A stretch of DNA of 5,439 bases from an uncultured Eubacteriales bacterium. GTDB taxonomy: Bacteria > Bacillota > Clostridia > Oscillospirales > Oscillospiraceae. Under the pieces are notes generated by a model. It did no database searches, was not told the origin of the DNA, and saw only the letters and a program-made list of their open reading frames with translations. Shown here piece after piece: positions 5,435-5,439 of the stretch; position 1 is the stretch's first letter; every line of letters starts with the position of its first letter. The stretch covers positions 1 through 5,439 of the forward strand of contig URPU01000119.1 in NCBI GenBank assembly GCA_900549865.1. The letters are read 5' to 3'. The position numbers and the translations under genes were made by a program.

Positions 5435-5439
5435 TGAAA

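Overview
The window looks like a piece of a GC-rich Clostridia-type Bacillota chromosome, possibly Oscillospiraceae or Ruminococcaceae. The signs are strong AGGAGG-type ribosome binding sites, an nrdR gene, a DUF421-DUF4363 gene pair, frequent ATA isoleucine codons in otherwise GC-rich genes, and a GlmU-type acetyltransferase separated from its uridyltransferase. The genus assignment is inference. The window holds seven protein-coding genes, packed tightly and all apparently intact. I see no RNA gene, CRISPR array or transposase.

Left part (62-2795, minus strand): an amino-sugar operon, transcribed leftward in the order NagB-family protein, glmM, left-handed beta-helix acetyltransferase. GlmM makes glucosamine-1-phosphate. 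The beta-helix protein resembles the acetyltransferase half of GlmU and would make GlcNAc-1-phosphate, on the route to UDP-GlcNAc for peptidoglycan. The NagB-family protein would in principle link glucosamine-6-phosphate and fructose-6-phosphate, but several of its catalytic and phosphate-binding positions are changed.

Middle (2840-3903, plus strand): a two-gene unit of unknown function, a DUF421 (YetF-like) membrane protein and a DUF4363 protein, with a 4-bp ATGA overlap. It starts 44 bp from the divergent amino-sugar operon. Its 3' end overlaps the convergent nrdR gene by 21 bp.

Right part (3883-5344): nrdR (minus) and surE (plus) diverge from a 176-bp intergenic region. That region carries two extended -10 promoters back to back around an AT-rich tract. 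surE ends in a strong hairpin terminator.

Both ends of the window carry the same AT-rich 49-bp sequence in inverted orientation (1-49 and 5386-5434, no mismatches). In each case it lies just downstream of a gene end and points the same way relative to transcription. This is the least explained element. It could be the end of a dispersed insertion sequence or MITE, a repeat family found at 3' ends of transcription units, or the place where an assembly broke at a repeat. The sequence alone cannot decide.
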